Below are positions 14,717 through 24,080 of a stretch of DNA of 53,630 nucleotides, in pieces (position 1 is the first letter of the stretch; each line of letters opens with the position of its first letter). The DNA is taken from NCBI GenBank assembly GCA_963169455.1, contig CAUJDW010000144.1:1-53630 (forward strand). Direction: 5' to 3'. The notes under the pieces are model-generated. The model was not told where the DNA came from. It was given only the letters and a program-made list of their open reading frames with translations, and made no database searches. Both the position numbers and the translations under genes were made by a program. The stretch comes from Bacteroidota bacterium. Lineage in GTDB: Bacteria; Bacteroidota; Bacteroidia; Chitinophagales; Saprospiraceae.

Positions 14717-17436
14717 ATCAGCATCAGGTAGCCTTCATCAACGACAAAGCCCATGAGATGCGGGAAGGAGAAACCATTCTGTCCTTCATTCGCCGCCATC
14801 ATGGCGAGGGTTATGTGCCCACGCTTTGCGATAACCCGCTGCTGGAACCTTTCGGCTCCTGCCGGTTGTGCAGCGTGGAAGTGGCCCGTCCCGGGAACGG
14901 CGCGTTGAAAACGGTGGCGGCCTGCCATACTCCTGTTGCGGAGGGCATGCACATTTTTACGGATACGGAGGCCATCAGGCGCCTGCGCCACAATATCGTA
15001 GAACTGATCCTGACCGACCACCCCCTCGACTGCCTGACCTGCGAGGCCAACGGCCGCTGTGAACTTCAGCAGGTGGCGGCCCGCGTGGGCATTCGCGAAG
15101 TGCGTTATCCGGCGGGGCGCAACCACCTCGGCCGCCCAAAAGACGAAAGCCACCCTTACCTGCGCAGCGACCTCTCCAAATGTATCAACTGTTACCAATG
15201 CGTGCGCGCCTGTGATGAAGTGCAGGGCGAATTCGTCCTCAGCATGGCCGGGCGGGGCTTCGACAACCACATCATCAAGGGCTTGGACACCTCCTTTGCC
15301 AATTCCTACTGCGTATCCTGCGGCGCCTGCGCCCAGGCCTGCCCGACGGCGGCCATCTCGGATATTTTCCAGCCTGCCGCCCGGAGCGCCACGGAAACAG
15401 TGCGCACCGTCTGCACCTATTGCGGCGTGGGTTGCAACCTGGAAGTGGCCAAACACGACAACACCATTCTGAGCATTTCCGCCCCCGAAGATGCGGAAGT
15501 GAACCACGGCCATACCTGCGTGAAAGGCCGCTACGCTTTCCGCTTCTACAACCACCCCGACCGGCTCCGGTCTCCCATGATCCGGCGCAACGGACAGCTC
15601 GAAGCGGTGAGCTGGGACGAGGCTTATGACTACATCGCCGAGCGGCTGACAGCCATCAGGGCGGAATACGGCCCCGGGGCCATTGCTGGCATTTCTTCCT
15701 CCCGTTGCACCAACGAGGAGAACTACCTGATGCAGAAATTCATGCGCGCCGTCATCGGCACGAACAACATAGATGGCTGCGCCCGCGTCTGCCATGCGCC
15801 GACAGCACTGGGTATGCAGCGCACCTTCGGCACCGGCGCCGCCACCAACTCCATCGGTGATCTGCAGTTTACCGACTGCATCCTGGTGATCGGCGCCAAC
15901 CCCACCACGGGGCACCCGGTAACGGGAGCGAAGATCAAACAGCAGGCCATGAAGGGCAAAACGCTCATCGTAGTGGATCCCCGGCGTACGGAACTTGCCC
16001 GGCACGCCACCTACCACCTGCAGCTCCGGCCAGGAACCAACGTGGCTCTGCTGAACATGATGATCTACTACATCCTGAAAGAGAAGCTGGAAGACAGGGG
16101 CTTCATCGAAGAGAGAACGGAAGGTTTTGAGGAGTTGCGCCGCAACATCATGGCCCTGGACCTGGATGCCATGGAGGCCGTCTGCGGCGTGGGCCGGGAG
16201 CTGGTGCGGGAGGCCGCCGTAGCTTACGCTACCGCCCCCAACGCCATGAGTTTCCACGGCCTGGGCGTAACGGAGCACTATCAGGGCACCTTCGCAGTCA
16301 TGCAGATCGCCGCCCTGGCCATGCTCACCGGCAATATCGGCCGGCGCGGCGTGGGCGTCAACCCGCTGCGCGGGCAGAACAACGTGCAGGGCGCCGCCGA
16401 TATGGGTGTGCAGCCCAATCTGGGCCCCGGCTACCTGGACATACGCAACCCGGAAATGCGCCAGACATACGAAGCGGTGTATGGCGTAAGCCTGCCGTCG
16501 GAGCCGGGCTACACTATCCCCGGAATGTTTGAAGCTGCGGCGGAAGGGAAACTGAAAGCCCTCTGGATCATGGGCGAAGATGTGGTGCAGACGGAGCCCA
16601 ATACCGACAAAGTGCGGCATGCCTTGCAACAGCTCGATCTGTTCATCCTGCAGGAGTTATTCTACTCCGAAACGGCCAGCTATGCCGACGTCATTCTGCC
16701 GGCCGCTTCCTTTTTTGAGAAGTCGGGCACCTTTACCAATGGCGAGCGCCGCATACAGCGCGTCAACCGGGTGGCGCCTCCCCTGCCGGGAACCAAAGCC
16801 GACGGCGAGATCATTACCGACATCATGAACCGGATGGGCTACCCCCAGCTTACCTACGACCCTGCCACCCTGCTGGAGGAGATTTCACAGGTGGCGCCCG
16901 CCTTCCGGGGGGTCCGCTGGGAACGCCTGGGCCGCAACGGGCTGCAATGGCCCGTTGCGGAAGACGGTACCGATACTCAGATATTACACACCGAAACCTT
17001 CAAACTTGGCAAAGGCCGCCTGTTTTATATCGATTACCAGGAGAGCCGCGAACTCGAAAAATACGGCGAGGAGTACCCCCTCATTCTCACTACCAACCGC
17101 GGCCTGGAGCACTATAACAGCGGCTCCATGACCCGGCGGACGCAGGATACGGACATTGTGGGCGAAGACCTGCTGCTCATCAATCCGGAAGATGCCCGCA
17201 GCCGGGGTATAGAGGATGGCGATAAGGTCACCCTTAGCTCTGCCCGTGGAGCGGTTTCCATCCGGGCTAAGATAACAGATGTGGTCAGGCCGGGGGTGCT
17301 AAGCACGACCTTCCACTTCCCGGAGATACTCGTCAACCAGATCACGAGCGATGTGCTGGACAGCGAGGCGGATTGCCCGGAGTACAAGGTGGTGGCGGTG
17401 GAGGTGGAGGTGCGCCTGAGGGAGGGCATCCCTTAA
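14713..17436 (+). CDS. fdhF: Formate dehydrogenase alpha subunit, cysteine type
   Basis: A 907-residue molybdopterin oxidoreductase that oxidises formate to CO2. N-terminal electron-transfer domains occupy about 1-225: a [2Fe-2S] site (C39, C50, C53, C71), a His-Cys [4Fe-4S] site (H103, C107, C110, C116) and two ferredoxin-type clusters (C157/160/163/167 and C200/203/206/210). The molybdopterin domain starts with C234, C237, C241 and C269. The active site reads CARVCHAPTALG with C360-H361, so the metal ligand is Cys and not selenocysteine. The C-terminal dinucleotide domain contains LTTNRGLEHYNSGSMTRRT. There is no Tat signal, which fits a soluble NAD-linked enzyme with the upstream subunit. 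The ATG at 14713 overlaps the previous stop. The FdhD sulfurtransferase needed for maturation is not in this window. Confidence 0.93.
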   Translation: MNQHQVAFINDKAHEMREGETILSFIRRHHGEGYVPTLCDNPLLEPFGSCRLCSVEVARPGNGALKTVAACHTPVAEGMHIFTDTEAIRRLRHNIVELILTDHPLDCLTCEANGRCELQQVAARVGIREVRYPAGRNHLGRPKDESHPYLRSDLSKCINCYQCVRACDEVQGEFVLSMAGRGFDNHIIKGLDTSFANSYCVSCGACAQACPTAAISDIFQPAARSATETVRTVCTYCGVGCNLEVAKHDNTILSISAPEDAEVNHGHTCVKGRYAFRFYNHPDRLRSPMIRRNGQLEAVSWDEAYDYIAERLTAIRAEYGPGAIAGISSSRCTNEENYLMQKFMRAVIGTNNIDGCARVCHAPTALGMQRTFGTGAATNSIGDLQFTDCILVIGANPTTGHPVTGAKIKQQAMKGKTLIVVDPRRTELARHATYHLQLRPGTNVALLNMMIYYILKEKLEDRGFIEERTEGFEELRRNIMALDLDAMEAVCGVGRELVREAAVAYATAPNAMSFHGLGVTEHYQGTFAVMQIAALAMLTGNIGRRGVGVNPLRGQNNVQGAADMGVQPNLGPGYLDIRNPEMRQTYEAVYGVSLPSEPGYTIPGMFEAAAEGKLKALWIMGEDVVQTEPNTDKVRHALQQLDLFILQELFYSETASYADVILPAASFFEKSGTFTNGERRIQRVNRVAPPLPGTKADGEIITDIMNRMGYPQLTYDPATLLEEISQVAPAFRGVRWERLGRNGLQWPVAEDGTDTQILHTETFKLGKGRLFYIDYQESRELEKYGEEYPLILTTNRGLEHYNSGSMTRRTQDTDIVGEDLLLINPEDARSRGIEDGDKVTLSSARGAVSIRAKITDVVRPGVLSTTFHFPEILVNQITSDVLDSEADCPEYKVVAVEVEVRLREGIP

Positions 17437-17451
17437 GGGATGCCATCCCTC
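17418..17451. terminator. Perfect hairpin across the fdhF stop codon
   Basis: GGCATCCCTT-AAGGGATGCC (17425-17444) is a perfect 20-bp palindrome that includes the stop codon. It is extended outside a single-base bulge by GAGGGA/TCCCTC (17418-17423 and 17446-17451). No T-run follows. It may act as a factor-assisted terminator or an mRNA 3' stabiliser, separating dehydrogenase from regulator expression. Confidence 0.5.
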
Positions 17452-17546
17452 TGGCGCCAGCGGCTAATCAAATGCCACCCTGTACTCAATAAGGATGCGT
17501 GGCGGGTTCATGTATTCTATCTTGCAAGAAGAATATTTATGAACAC

Positions 17547-19472
17547 ATGAGCCCCGATATGCGCCATCTCATCCCTTCAGCAGATATCGATGAAAACGCT
17601 ACCCTGCGCCGCCTGATGGAAGGCACGGCCCTGTCCACCGGCGAAGCATTTTTCAAGGCGCTGGCCAAAAACCTTGCCCAGGCCCTGGGTGTCCACGGCG
17701 CCTGGGTGACGGAATACATGGAAGAGCAGGGGCGCCTGCGCGCCCTGGCCTTCTGGCTGGACGGCGGTTGGGTGGAGGAATACGAATACGACATCGCCGG
17801 CACGCCTTGTGAGCCCGTCATCGAATGCCAGTCGTTGATCCATATCCCCAGTGAAGTAATCCGGCTTTTTCCCAAAGACCCCGACCTGCCGGGCATGGGA
17901 GCAGTGAGCTACATGGGTGTTCCGCTAAAGGATGTGGACCGGCGGGTGCTGGGCCACCTGGCTGTTCTGGACGACAAGCCCATGCCGCCCCAGCCGAGGC
18001 TGACGGCTATTTTCCACATTTTTGCCGCCCGCGCCGCAACCGAGCTGCGGCGCATGCGGGCCACGCGGCAACTCGAGCAGCAGGAAGCCAGGCTCAGCCG
18101 CCTGTTCAGGGGCACTATGGACGGCATCGTGGAACTGGACAGCAGCTGGCGGATCACTCAGGCCAATCCGGAAGCCTGCCGCCTGCTGGGGGGAGCCGAA
18201 ACGGCAACTCTTGCCGGAATGGACTTTCGGGCCTTCATAAGCCCGGAGCGGTCGGAAATGCTGGCCGGAGCGATCAGGGAGTTGGCGGAAGAAAGCGAAG
18301 GGCGGCCCTACCGCTGGCTGCCCGGAGGTTTTGCCTGCAACAGCCTGGACGGGCAATCCTTCCCTGCCGAAGCCAGCCTGTCGAAGTATCTGGCCGAAGA
18401 TTGCCCGTACTACATCCTCGTCATCCGCGACAGCCGGGAGCGGTTCGCTGCAGAGGCGCAGATACAGTCGCTGGCCGAAGAACGCGAATACCTGCGCCGG
18501 GAAGTCGCTGCCCTGGAAGAGCAGGGAGAGATACTGGGAGACAGCCCGGCCATCCGGTCGGCGCTGCGACAGGTTCGGCAGGTGGCAGGCACGGATGCCG
18601 GCGTTCTGCTACTGGGAGAAAGCGGAGTGGGCAAGGAGCTTTTTGCCCGGGCCATCCACCGGCAAAGCCCTCGGGCCTGCAGGCAGTTGGTGAAACTGAA
18701 CTGCGCGGCCCTGCCGGCTTCTCTGATCGAGAGTGAGTTGTTCGGGCATGAGAAAGGAGCCTTCACCGGCGCCACCGCCAAAAGGGAAGGGCGTTTTGCC
18801 CTGGCCGACGGCGGCACGATCTTCCTGGATGAAATCGGCGAACTGCCCCTGGAATTGCAGGCCAAACTGCTGCGCGTCCTGCAGGAAGGCGAATTCGAAC
18901 CGCTGGGCAGCTCCGAAACCCGCCGGGTGGACGTGCGGGTGGTTGCCGCCACCAACCGCAACCTGCTCAAAGAGGTATGGGACGGCCGGTTCCGGGCCGA
19001 CCTGTACTACCGCCTGAGCGTTTTCCCTATCCCCATTCCCCCGCTGCGCGAAAGAGGTGACGACATCGGTAAACTGGCCCAGGCCTTTGCCGACGACTAT
19101 GGCCGGAGAATGGGTAAAAAACTGGCCCCCCTTTCCGGGAGCCAGCAAAAAGCCCTGCAGGCTTACCCCTGGCCCGGAAATGTGCGGGAACTGCAGAACG
19201 TCATCGAAAGAGCCGTGATTACCTCCCGGGAAGGGGTGCTCAACCTGGATTTTGCCATGCCACAGCCCGGCCCCGGCCCCGGTTCCGCTCCGGAAGGCGC
19301 CAGCCGGATATATACCGAAGCCGAACTGCGCGGACTGGAACGGGCAAACATCATCCGCGCCCTGGAAGCCTGTGAGGGGCGGATTGCCGGCGAACAGGGC
19401 GCGGCAAGGCTCCTGGGGCTGAAACCCACCACCCTCAATTCAAGGATCAAGGCCCTTGACATTCCCCGCTGA
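17547..19472 (+). CDS. Sigma-54-dependent regulator (GAF-PAS-AAA-Fis, FhlA type)
   Basis: A 641-residue enhancer-binding protein. A GAF-like sensor domain lies at about 25-165 and a PAS-like domain at about 185-300, preceded by the helix [17 protein letters not shown]. The sigma-54 AAA+ domain (about 330-570) has Walker A GESGVGKE (about 356-363), the sigma-54 contact loop GAFTGA (about 404-409), Walker [12 protein letters not shown] (about 422-432) and [15 protein letters not shown] Fis-type helix-turn-helix ends the protein ([23 protein letters not shown]). There is no receiver domain, so it senses a small ligand. Its place behind formate dehydrogenase genes recalls FhlA, which senses formate through GAF domains; formate as ligand here is inference. 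The ATG at 17547 is preferred over an upstream GTG at 17499. Confidence 0.9.
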   Translation: MSPDMRHLIPSADIDENATLRRLMEGTALSTGEAFFKALAKNLAQALGVHGAWVTEYMEEQGRLRALAFWLDGGWVEEYEYDIAGTPCEPVIECQSLIHIPSEVIRLFPKDPDLPGMGAVSYMGVPLKDVDRRVLGHLAVLDDKPMPPQPRLTAIFHIFAARAATELRRMRATRQLEQQEARLSRLFRGTMDGIVELDSSWRITQANPEACRLLGGAETATLAGMDFRAFISPERSEMLAGAIRELAEESEGRPYRWLPGGFACNSLDGQSFPAEASLSKYLAEDCPYYILVIRDSRERFAAEAQIQSLAEEREYLRREVAALEEQGEILGDSPAIRSALRQVRQVAGTDAGVLLLGESGVGKELFARAIHRQSPRACRQLVKLNCAALPASLIESELFGHEKGAFTGATAKREGRFALADGGTIFLDEIGELPLELQAKLLRVLQEGEFEPLGSSETRRVDVRVVAATNRNLLKEVWDGRFRADLYYRLSVFPIPIPPLRERGDDIGKLAQAFADDYGRRMGKKLAPLSGSQQKALQAYPWPGNVRELQNVIERAVITSREGVLNLDFAMPQPGPGPGSAPEGASRIYTEAELRGLERANIIRALEACEGRIAGEQGAARLLGLKPTTLNSRIKALDIPR

Positions 19473-19489
19473 ACGCGGCGGGCCGCGAT

Positions 19490-19530
19490 ATTTCGTGGCG
19501 AAATCTCGTCAATCTGCGAAATGTCGCCAC
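19490..19530. promoter_or_regulatory. Candidate upstream activator sites for the sigma-54 regulator
   Basis: Two arms, GTGGCGAAATCTCG (19495-19508) and CGAAATGTCGCCAC (19517-19530), are inverted copies matching at 12 of 14 positions around an 8-bp spacer. A smaller perfect palindrome, ATTTCG-TGG-CGAAAT (19490-19504), is embedded in the left arm. The centre lies about 100 bp before the predicted sigma-54 transcription start, the usual distance for an enhancer. It follows directly on the regulator gene's stop. Confidence 0.6.
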
Positions 19531-19583
19531 TGAAGTACGGGGTTGTTTTTTTTCAAAATATTGATTTTTAGTGTTTTATGAAA

Positions 19584-19600
19584 TTGGCACGCGGCATGCA
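19584..19600 (+). promoter_or_regulatory. Sigma-54 promoter of the OsmC-family gene
   Basis: TTGGCACG-CGGC-ATGCA matches the consensus TTGGCACG-N4-TTGCW at all but one position. GG (19586-19587) and GC (19598-19599) have the required 12-bp register. Transcription should start near 19611, giving a leader of about 30 nt before the ATG at 19640. Confidence 0.75.
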
Positions 19601-19639
19601 TAGTGATTGGAAATTACATCACCTAAAAAATTTTCAATC

Positions 19640-20206
19640 ATGGAAGCAATTCAGAAGAAATTGAACGGTGTAAACCTCGATGGTTTATTCGGTACGATCG
19701 AAGTGATCAGGGAAAAGCCGGAAATTGCCGCGTTCCAGTTCCGCGCCCGCAACCAGTGGATCGACGGCAGCCACAACCGCACCACGATCAAGGAATTCTA
19801 TGGCGGATGCCAGGAGGATACTTCCCGGACGGCCCCCTTCGTGTTCGACAATGACGAGCCGCCCATTCTGCTGGGTGAAAACAAAGGCGCCAACCCGGTG
19901 GAATTCATCCTGCACGGCCTGGCCGGCTGCCTGACGACCTCCATGGTGCTGCACGCCGCTGCTCTGGGCATCCCGGTCAAAAAGGTGGAATCCACCCTGG
20001 AAGGCGACCTCGACGTGCAGGGCCTGCTGGGGCTGGATGACTCGGTGCGCAACGGTTACGAGGGCATCCGCGTCACTTTCCGGATCGAAGGCGACCTGAC
20101 GGAGGAGCAGAAGGAGGAGTTGGTGAAGATTGCCACGCAGCGTTCGCCGGTGTTCGACATCGTATCGAACCCGGTGCCGGTCCAGGTGCGGCTCCAACAG
20201 GACTAA
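19640..20206 (+). CDS. OsmC-family thiol peroxidase-like protein
   Basis: A 188-residue OsmC/Ohr-superfamily protein. The two family cysteines are present: C57 in EFYGGCQEDTSR and C97 in LHGLAGCLTTSMVLHA. The core is followed by VESTLEGDLDVQGLLGLDDSVRNGYEGIRVTF and the C-terminal TQRSPVFDIVSNPVPVQV. Ohr/OsmC proteins reduce organic hydroperoxides with active-site thiols; this sequence is nearer the general OsmC group than Ohr. The start at 19640 is chosen over a frame 11 codons longer because the sigma-54 promoter would place the transcript start between them. It stands directly downstream of a sigma-54 activator gene and its putative enhancer, so it is probably a target of that regulator. 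Confidence 0.88.
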   Translation: MEAIQKKLNGVNLDGLFGTIEVIREKPEIAAFQFRARNQWIDGSHNRTTIKEFYGGCQEDTSRTAPFVFDNDEPPILLGENKGANPVEFILHGLAGCLTTSMVLHAAALGIPVKKVESTLEGDLDVQGLLGLDDSVRNGYEGIRVTFRIEGDLTEEQKEELVKIATQRSPVFDIVSNPVPVQVRLQQD

Positions 20207-20231
20207 AGCCGAAGGAATCACCCGGCTTATT

Positions 20232-20275
20232 CAGCCCTGCCCCGGAAAATGCGCCGGGACAGGGCTGTTTCGTTT
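20232..20275 (+). terminator. Rho-independent terminator after the OsmC-family gene
   Basis: CAGCCCTG (20232-20239) pairs exactly with CAGGGCTG (20260-20267), with further CCCGG/CCGGG pairing inside. TTTCGTTT follows the stem. It closes the sigma-54 transcription unit. Confidence 0.75.
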
Positions 20276-20305
20276 CCGAAAGAGGCGAGGCGAAAAAATT
20301 AACCT

Positions 20306-20343
20306 TACCTTTACAATGGTTTAACCTTCAGGCCGTAGCTTTA
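20306..20343 (+). promoter_or_regulatory. Candidate -7 elements for the phosphate transporter gene
   Basis: Two near-consensus -7 boxes are present, TACCTTTA at 20306-20313 and TAGCTTTA at 20336-20343, each matching TAnnTTTG at all but the last base. A small palindrome GGTT-T-AACC (20318-20326) lies between them. No clear -33 box was found for either, so only one or neither may be active. Confidence 0.35.
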
Positions 20344-20368
20344 TCTCCTTATTTATAAGGCCCAAGTT

Positions 20369-22660
20369 ATGCCCGATTTCTATCTCATCGCCATAGTACT
20401 GCTCTTCTGGCTGGCCATATTCGACCTGGTCGTGGGGGTGAGTAACGACGCGGTGAATTTTCTGAACTCGGCAGTGGGGTCCAAAGTTGCGCCGCGGCAC
20501 ATCATCATGATCGTGGCCAGCCTGGGCATATTCATTGGCGCCACCTTCTCCAGCGGCATGATGGAGGTGGCCCGCAAGGGTATCTTCAACCCCGAGCTTT
20601 TCTATTTCTCCGAGGTGATCGTCATTTTCCTGGCCGTCATGCTGACGGATGTCATACTGCTCGACCTGTTCAATACATTCGGCATGCCGACGTCCACCAC
20701 CGTGTCACTGGTTTTCGAACTGCTGGGCGCTTCGGTTGCTGTCGCCCTGTTCAAGGTGGCGACAAATGGAGACGGCTTTGGGGCAATGGCTGAATATATC
20801 AATACCTCCAGTGCGCTGGCCATCATTTCAGCGATATTCATATCCGTGGGGATAGCCTTCACCGTGGGAACGATCGTGCAGTATTTGTCGAGGTTGCTGT
20901 TCTCATTTCACTACGAGCGGCGCATGAACTGGGTAGGAGGGATTTATGGTGGGCTGGCTCTGTCACTGATGACCTTTTTTCTGGTGTTCAAAGGCTTAAA
21001 AGGGGCTTCATTCGTTTCGGCGGACCTTCTCAAGTGGATTTCGGCCAACACCCTGTTGCTGATGGGCCTGGCTTTCCTGTTCTGGAGCGTGGCCATGCAG
21101 GTGCTGATCTCGGTTTTCAAGGTCAACATCCTGCGCATCATCGTATTGTTCGGCACCTTTTCGCTCGCCATGGCCTTTGCGGGCAACGACCTGGTCAATT
21201 TTATCGGAGTGCCGATCGCTGCCCTTGAATCCTATGCCGCCTGGTCCAAATCGGGGGTGATGGCTATGGATTACAACATGAAGGTATTGGCCGAACCGGT
21301 TCGGACCAATACCTACCTGCTACTGGGCGCCGGCTTTATCATGATCGTCACCCTGTGGCTTTCGCGCAAGGCCCGCACCGTAACAGACACCGAGGTCAAG
21401 CTGGGGCGCCAGGAGGAGGGCCTGGAGCGTTTTTCCCCGAATGCCCTGTCGCGCTCCATCGTGCGGTTCACCCGCCTGCTGGGCAGAGGGGTGGCCTGGG
21501 TGCTGCCCGAGTCCTGGCTGAATAAGGCGGAGCGAAGCTTCCGCCCGGTGAGCATGCTCACCGTCAACGGCAAAGAATTCGACCCGCCTGATTTCGACCT
21601 GGTCCGCGCCGCCGTCAACCTCACGGTGGCCAGCACGCTCATCGCATTCGCCACATCCCTGAAGCTGCCGCTCTCCACCACTTATGTATCCTTTATGGTG
21701 GCGATGGGCACCTCCCTGGCCGACCGCGCCTGGGGCCGCGACAGTGCGGTGTACCGCGTAGCCGGCGTACTCAACGTGATCGGCGGCTGGTTCCTTACGG
21801 CATTCATCGCCTTTTCGGTATCGGCCACCTTCGCCTGGCTGATCCTGAATTTCAACTTGTGGGCTGTCGGCGGCATCATCCTGCTGGCCGCCGCCATGAT
21901 GACGCACACTTTCGTCCTGCACCGCCGGCGGGAAAAGGAAAAGGCGGCGGAAGAAGCACTGGACCGGAAGGGCAGAGCCATTCCCGCCAACGTCGTTTTG
22001 CAGGAAACCTATGCCAGTGTAGTCACTACCCTGTCCAACATCCGCTCCGCCCTGCACGACTCGGTCTTCGGCCTGCTGCAGGAAGATATGCTCCTAATCG
22101 GGCGGGCGGAAAAGGATGTGAAGGAACTGGGCAAGGGCAAAAAGGCGCTGAAGAAACAACTCTACAGCTCTATCCGGAGCATTTCGGAAGACTACAGCGA
22201 AAGCAGCCGCGTTTACCTGCTGGTATACGACCTGGAACAGGATATCCTTCAATCCATCTCCTTTATCGTGGAAGCCTGCCGCGAGCATGTCGCGAACGTC
22301 CACAAGCCCCTGAGCCCGGAGCAGGGTGAAAATCTCTATAAAATCCAGAAGGACATCAGCGCCTTCTTCCAGGAAGTGTCCGACATGGTCGCCAAATCGG
22401 ATTTCAGAGGGCTGGACAAGCTGCTGGACAACAAGCGGAAGCTCTTTATCCAGTTGGAGCGGCTGATCCACCAGCAGGTGGAAGGAATCAAGAAGGAACT
22501 ATACGGCCGGCGCAACAGCATGCTTTACTTCAGCCTGTTGCTCGAATTCAAGGACCTGATCGCCGTGGCGGCCCGCTTTGCCAAGCTGTACGAACGGGCG
22601 CAACATGCCCTCACCAAGGAAAAAGGCCTACCTCTCGTGGCCGGGCCTCCCAGATTGTAG
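20369..22660 (+). CDS. PiT-family inorganic phosphate transporter with PhoU-like tail
   Basis: A 763-residue inner-membrane Pi/cation symporter. The two inverted PiT signatures are GVSNDAVNFLNSAVGS near the N-terminus and GNDLVNFIGVPIAA about 260 residues later, with many hydrophobic helices up to about residue 535 and the motif LKLPLSTTYVSFMVAMGTS. From about 545 to 745 the sequence changes to charged helices (QEDMLLIGRAEKDVKELGKG and similar) that look like a cytoplasmic PhoU-type regulatory domain, as in other Bacteroidota PiT proteins of about 750 residues. It probably takes up phosphate at low affinity, with the tail sensing flux. It has its own transcript between the upstream terminator and the hairpin shared with asnA. 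Confidence 0.9.
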   Translation: MPDFYLIAIVLLFWLAIFDLVVGVSNDAVNFLNSAVGSKVAPRHIIMIVASLGIFIGATFSSGMMEVARKGIFNPELFYFSEVIVIFLAVMLTDVILLDLFNTFGMPTSTTVSLVFELLGASVAVALFKVATNGDGFGAMAEYINTSSALAIISAIFISVGIAFTVGTIVQYLSRLLFSFHYERRMNWVGGIYGGLALSLMTFFLVFKGLKGASFVSADLLKWISANTLLLMGLAFLFWSVAMQVLISVFKVNILRIIVLFGTFSLAMAFAGNDLVNFIGVPIAALESYAAWSKSGVMAMDYNMKVLAEPVRTNTYLLLGAGFIMIVTLWLSRKARTVTDTEVKLGRQEEGLERFSPNALSRSIVRFTRLLGRGVAWVLPESWLNKAERSFRPVSMLTVNGKEFDPPDFDLVRAAVNLTVASTLIAFATSLKLPLSTTYVSFMVAMGTSLADRAWGRDSAVYRVAGVLNVIGGWFLTAFIAFSVSATFAWLILNFNLWAVGGIILLAAAMMTHTFVLHRRREKEKAAEEALDRKGRAIPANVVLQETYASVVTTLSNIRSALHDSVFGLLQEDMLLIGRAEKDVKELGKGKKALKKQLYSSIRSISEDYSESSRVYLLVYDLEQDILQSISFIVEACREHVANVHKPLSPEQGENLYKIQKDISAFFQEVSDMVAKSDFRGLDKLLDNKRKLFIQLERLIHQQVEGIKKELYGRRNSMLYFSLLLEFKDLIAVAARFAKLYERAQHALTKEKGLPLVAGPPRL

Positions 22661-22725
22661 CCCCCCTCCGAAGTGTTTGCCCGGGCAGTTGAATGACGAG
22701 CTGCCTGAATTGCCGCTCAAAATAG

Positions 22726-22763
22726 AGCCGCAGAGATGCAAAGAGGCTGCATCCTCTGCGGCT
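22726..22763. terminator. Hairpin terminator between convergent phosphate transporter and asnA genes
   Basis: AGCCGCAGAGATGCA (22726-22740) pairs with TGCATCCTCTGCGGCT (22748-22763) with a single bulged base and a 7-nt loop. On the leftward strand the stem is followed by CTATTTTG, fitting a terminator for asnA. It may also end the rightward transcript. Confidence 0.7.
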
Positions 22764-22790
22764 ATGCGGTTTATAGACAGGCAATCGCTC

Positions 22791-23927
22791 CTATTCCAGA
22801 ACGAAAATATTCTTCTCCCTGCAAATCTGCTTGAGCTTTTCCGGCCAGACCGTTACGCTGACTTCTCCGATATGGGCTTTTCGCAACAGCAGCATGAGGA
22901 CACGCGACTGCCCGATGCCGCCGCCGATGCTCAGCGGCAGTTCGTTGTTGATAATTGCCTTGTGATAGGGCAGTTGCAGGAAGTCGAGCTGCCCGGTGAT
23001 TTCCAGTTGCCTGCGCAGGGTCTGGGCGTTTACCCGCACGCCCATGGAAGAAAGTTCGTGCCGGCGCTTTGTGACCGGGTTCCAGACGAGAATATCGCCA
23101 TTGAGGCCGTGCATGGGGCGCCCCTCTTTGGAAACGGTTTCCGTCACCCAGTCGTCGTAGTCGGGCGCGCGCATTTCGTGGGGGAAGCCGTCGTCGAGTG
23201 TCCAGCCGATGCCATAGATAAACACGGCGGGGTATTCCTGCACAATCTGTGTTTCGCGTTGCTTGCGCGGCAGGTCGGGGTAGCGGGCCAGCAGGTCTTC
23301 GGCATGGATGAAAGTGAGTTCCTCAGGCAGTTCGGGGTAACGGCTGTCCCTTAAAGCCGGAAATTCCCGGAGCAGGAAGGTTTCCGCACCTTTGATCACT
23401 TTCCATATCCTGGCCACCACATCGGTCAGGAATTCCAGGTTGCGCTCTTTGGCGGTGATAGCCCGTTCCCAGTCCCATTGATCGACGTATGCGCTGTGGT
23501 CGTGGTCGAGGAAGTAATCTTTGCGTATGGCCCGCATATCGGTGAGCAGGCCTTCGCCGGGCTGCATGTCGAATTGTTTCAGTGCGACGCGCTTCCATTT
23601 GGTGGCGGCCTGAACGACCTGAGCTTCGATGGGGTTTTTGCCCCGGTCATTGGAGATGTAAAATTCGACAGGCGTGCGCGAGCCATCGCGGTCGAGATAG
23701 TCATTGACGCCGCTGTGTTTATCGACGATGAGGGGGACTTCCACCATCATCAGGTTGAGGGCTTCGCAGAGGTGGTCTTCGATGTAGCGCCTGGCGGCCC
23801 TGATGGCGCGCTGCGTGTCCTTACGGTTGAGCAGGGACTTGTAATCCCTGGGTAATACTTGCTCAATTTCTTCGTAACTGCCAATACCCGGCCCTGCCAG
23901 GTCTGCTTTTTTATCTGCGATCAGCAT
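22791..23927 (-). CDS. asnA: Aspartate-ammonia ligase
   Basis: A 378-residue ammonia-dependent asparagine synthetase of AsnA type, related to class II aminoacyl-tRNA synthetase folds, which makes asparagine from aspartate, ammonia and ATP in the cytoplasm. Recognisable segments are LNLMMVEVPLIVDKHSGVNDYLD, AATKWKRVALKQF, MRAIRKDYFLDHDHSAYVDQWDWE and the C-terminal LPLSIGGGIGQSRVLMLLL (ATP-binding motif 3). It is somewhat longer than the E. coli enzyme (330 residues). The start at 23927 is chosen because residues after it (MLIADKKADLAGPGIGSYEEIEQVLPRDY) are family-like, whereas the upstream extension is not. It is a single gene with its own terminator hairpin. Confidence 0.95.
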   Translation of the reverse strand: MLIADKKADLAGPGIGSYEEIEQVLPRDYKSLLNRKDTQRAIRAARRYIEDHLCEALNLMMVEVPLIVDKHSGVNDYLDRDGSRTPVEFYISNDRGKNPIEAQVVQAATKWKRVALKQFDMQPGEGLLTDMRAIRKDYFLDHDHSAYVDQWDWERAITAKERNLEFLTDVVARIWKVIKGAETFLLREFPALRDSRYPELPEELTFIHAEDLLARYPDLPRKQRETQIVQEYPAVFIYGIGWTLDDGFPHEMRAPDYDDWVTETVSKEGRPMHGLNGDILVWNPVTKRRHELSSMGVRVNAQTLRRQLEITGQLDFLQLPYHKAIINNELPLSIGGGIGQSRVLMLLLRKAHIGEVSVTVWPEKLKQICREKNIFVLE

Positions 23928-24080
23928 AGAGGTTTGGTTTTGAATGGTTAAAGGATTGGAAAGGCATGCCAACATGCCAATATGTCAGCACGTTGGCGCC
24001 AGCCTATAAGTTAGCGGCCGCATTCCATTCCCTCTATGAGGATCATCACCGCGGGGGATTGATTTTGGTCAGTGGCGGGA

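Noticed and set aside
15776-15796. Possible selenocysteine site in the formate dehydrogenase
   Set aside because: The codon at the metal-ligand position is TGC (Cys) followed by CAT (His), so it is a normal Cys-type enzyme.
14683-16629. A 648-residue leftward frame opposite the formate dehydrogenase genes
   Set aside because: It is antisense to a gene with clear iron-sulfur and molybdenum motifs and shows low-complexity His/Gly/Ala composition.
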